From assembly GCA_039927975.1 (NCBI GenBank), contig JBDSTZ010000067.1:1-13995 (forward strand): DNA of 13,995 nt, read 5' to 3'. Positions within the stretch are counted from its first letter, which is position 1. Each line of letters opens with the position of its first letter. The DNA comes from JBDSTZ01 sp039927975. Its GTDB lineage: Bacteria; Pseudomonadota; Gammaproteobacteria; Burkholderiales; Burkholderiaceae_D. The position numbers were made by a program, and so were the translations under genes. A model generated the notes under the pieces. That model was not told the origin of the DNA and ran no database searches. It saw only the letters and a program-made list of their open reading frames with translations. Below are positions 13,791-13,995 of this stretch, piece by piece.

Positions 13791-13995
13791 ATGCAGATAT
13801 CGCCCCTGGTTCCCCAAGATCGCGCCGCCTGGGAAGTGCTGGCGCGCGGCTACCGCGATTTTTACAAGACGCCGACCACCGACGACGAGTTTTCGGCGGC
13901 GTGGGAGCGGCTGATGGAAGCGCGATCGATGTTTGGCCTGGCGGCGAAAATCGACGGCGAGATGGTCGGCATCGCGCACTATCTGTACCACGACC
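13791..13995 (+). CDS. GNAT-family N-acetyltransferase (3' end cut by window edge)
   Basis: The first 68 codons of a GNAT acetyltransferase. The start MQISPLVPQDRAAWEVLARG is the typical beta1/alpha1 opening of the fold ('I..l...D...w..L..gY..FY'), and FGLAAKIDGEMVGIAHYLYHD matches beta2-beta3-beta4 with the 'vGi.hy' strand. The acetyl-CoA pyrophosphate loop (Q/RxxGxG/A) lies beyond the right edge. The preceding AATAAAAATTAACG gives no clear ribosome site, so the start rests on the protein match. Substrate unknown. Confidence 0.85.
   Translation, partial: MQISPLVPQDRAAWEVLARGYRDFYKTPTTDDEFSAAWERLMEARSMFGLAAKIDGEMVGIAHYLYHD

Overview
This GC-rich window (roughly 60-65% G+C by eye) looks like chromosomal DNA of a betaproteobacterium, most likely Oxalobacteraceae (Massilia/Duganella/Janthinobacterium type). 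The reasons are the split-alpha-subunit transhydrogenase operon, the nudJ-mnmA pair, a membrane-anchored GltB-like oxidoreductase, and a chemoreceptor with the 'LGGDPAYA' HAMP variant common in Burkholderiales. The genus is an inference from protein character, not from a marker gene. No tRNA, rRNA, CRISPR array, IS element or prophage gene was recognised.

Layout. (1) 1-2294, minus strand: pntAA-pntAB-pntB, a proton-translocating NAD(P) transhydrogenase operon, with pntB cut by the left edge. (2) 2542-4154, plus strand: nudJ and mnmA, overlapping by GTGA, for nucleotide clean-up and tRNA 2-thiouridylation. (3) 4461-6007, plus strand: a secreted pectate lyase (family PL1) with an N-terminal ricin-type beta-trefoil, broken by an apparent one-base deletion near 4701. 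(4) 6008-6308: a non-coding stretch with several strong inverted repeats, including a 74-nt nested stem whose wobble pairs only work in plus-strand RNA. (5) 6309-8225, plus strand: a 638-residue protein I do not recognise, with a Cys/Pro-rich N-terminus, a possible TIG-like beta domain and a hydrophobic helical segment near the C-terminus. (6) 8260-10114, minus strand: a tight operon of a glutathione S-transferase, an Xni-like 5' nuclease and a receiver-like protein without the phospho-acceptor aspartate. (7) 10264-11889, plus strand: a stand-alone FMN / iron-sulfur glutamate-synthase-like protein with N-terminal membrane helices. (8) 12092-13693, plus strand: a methyl-accepting chemotaxis protein with a periplasmic Cache-type sensor. 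(9) 13791 to the right edge: the start of a GNAT acetyltransferase.

The window is mostly housekeeping and redox metabolism (NADPH supply, tRNA thiolation, GST, GltB-like oxidoreductase) with an environmental-lifestyle layer (plant polymer degradation, chemotaxis). No multi-gene novel system can be demonstrated. The parts most worth a second look are the unrecognised 638-aa protein with its structured upstream region, the phosphorylation-dead receiver in an operon with a nuclease, and the frameshifted lectin-pectate lyase.
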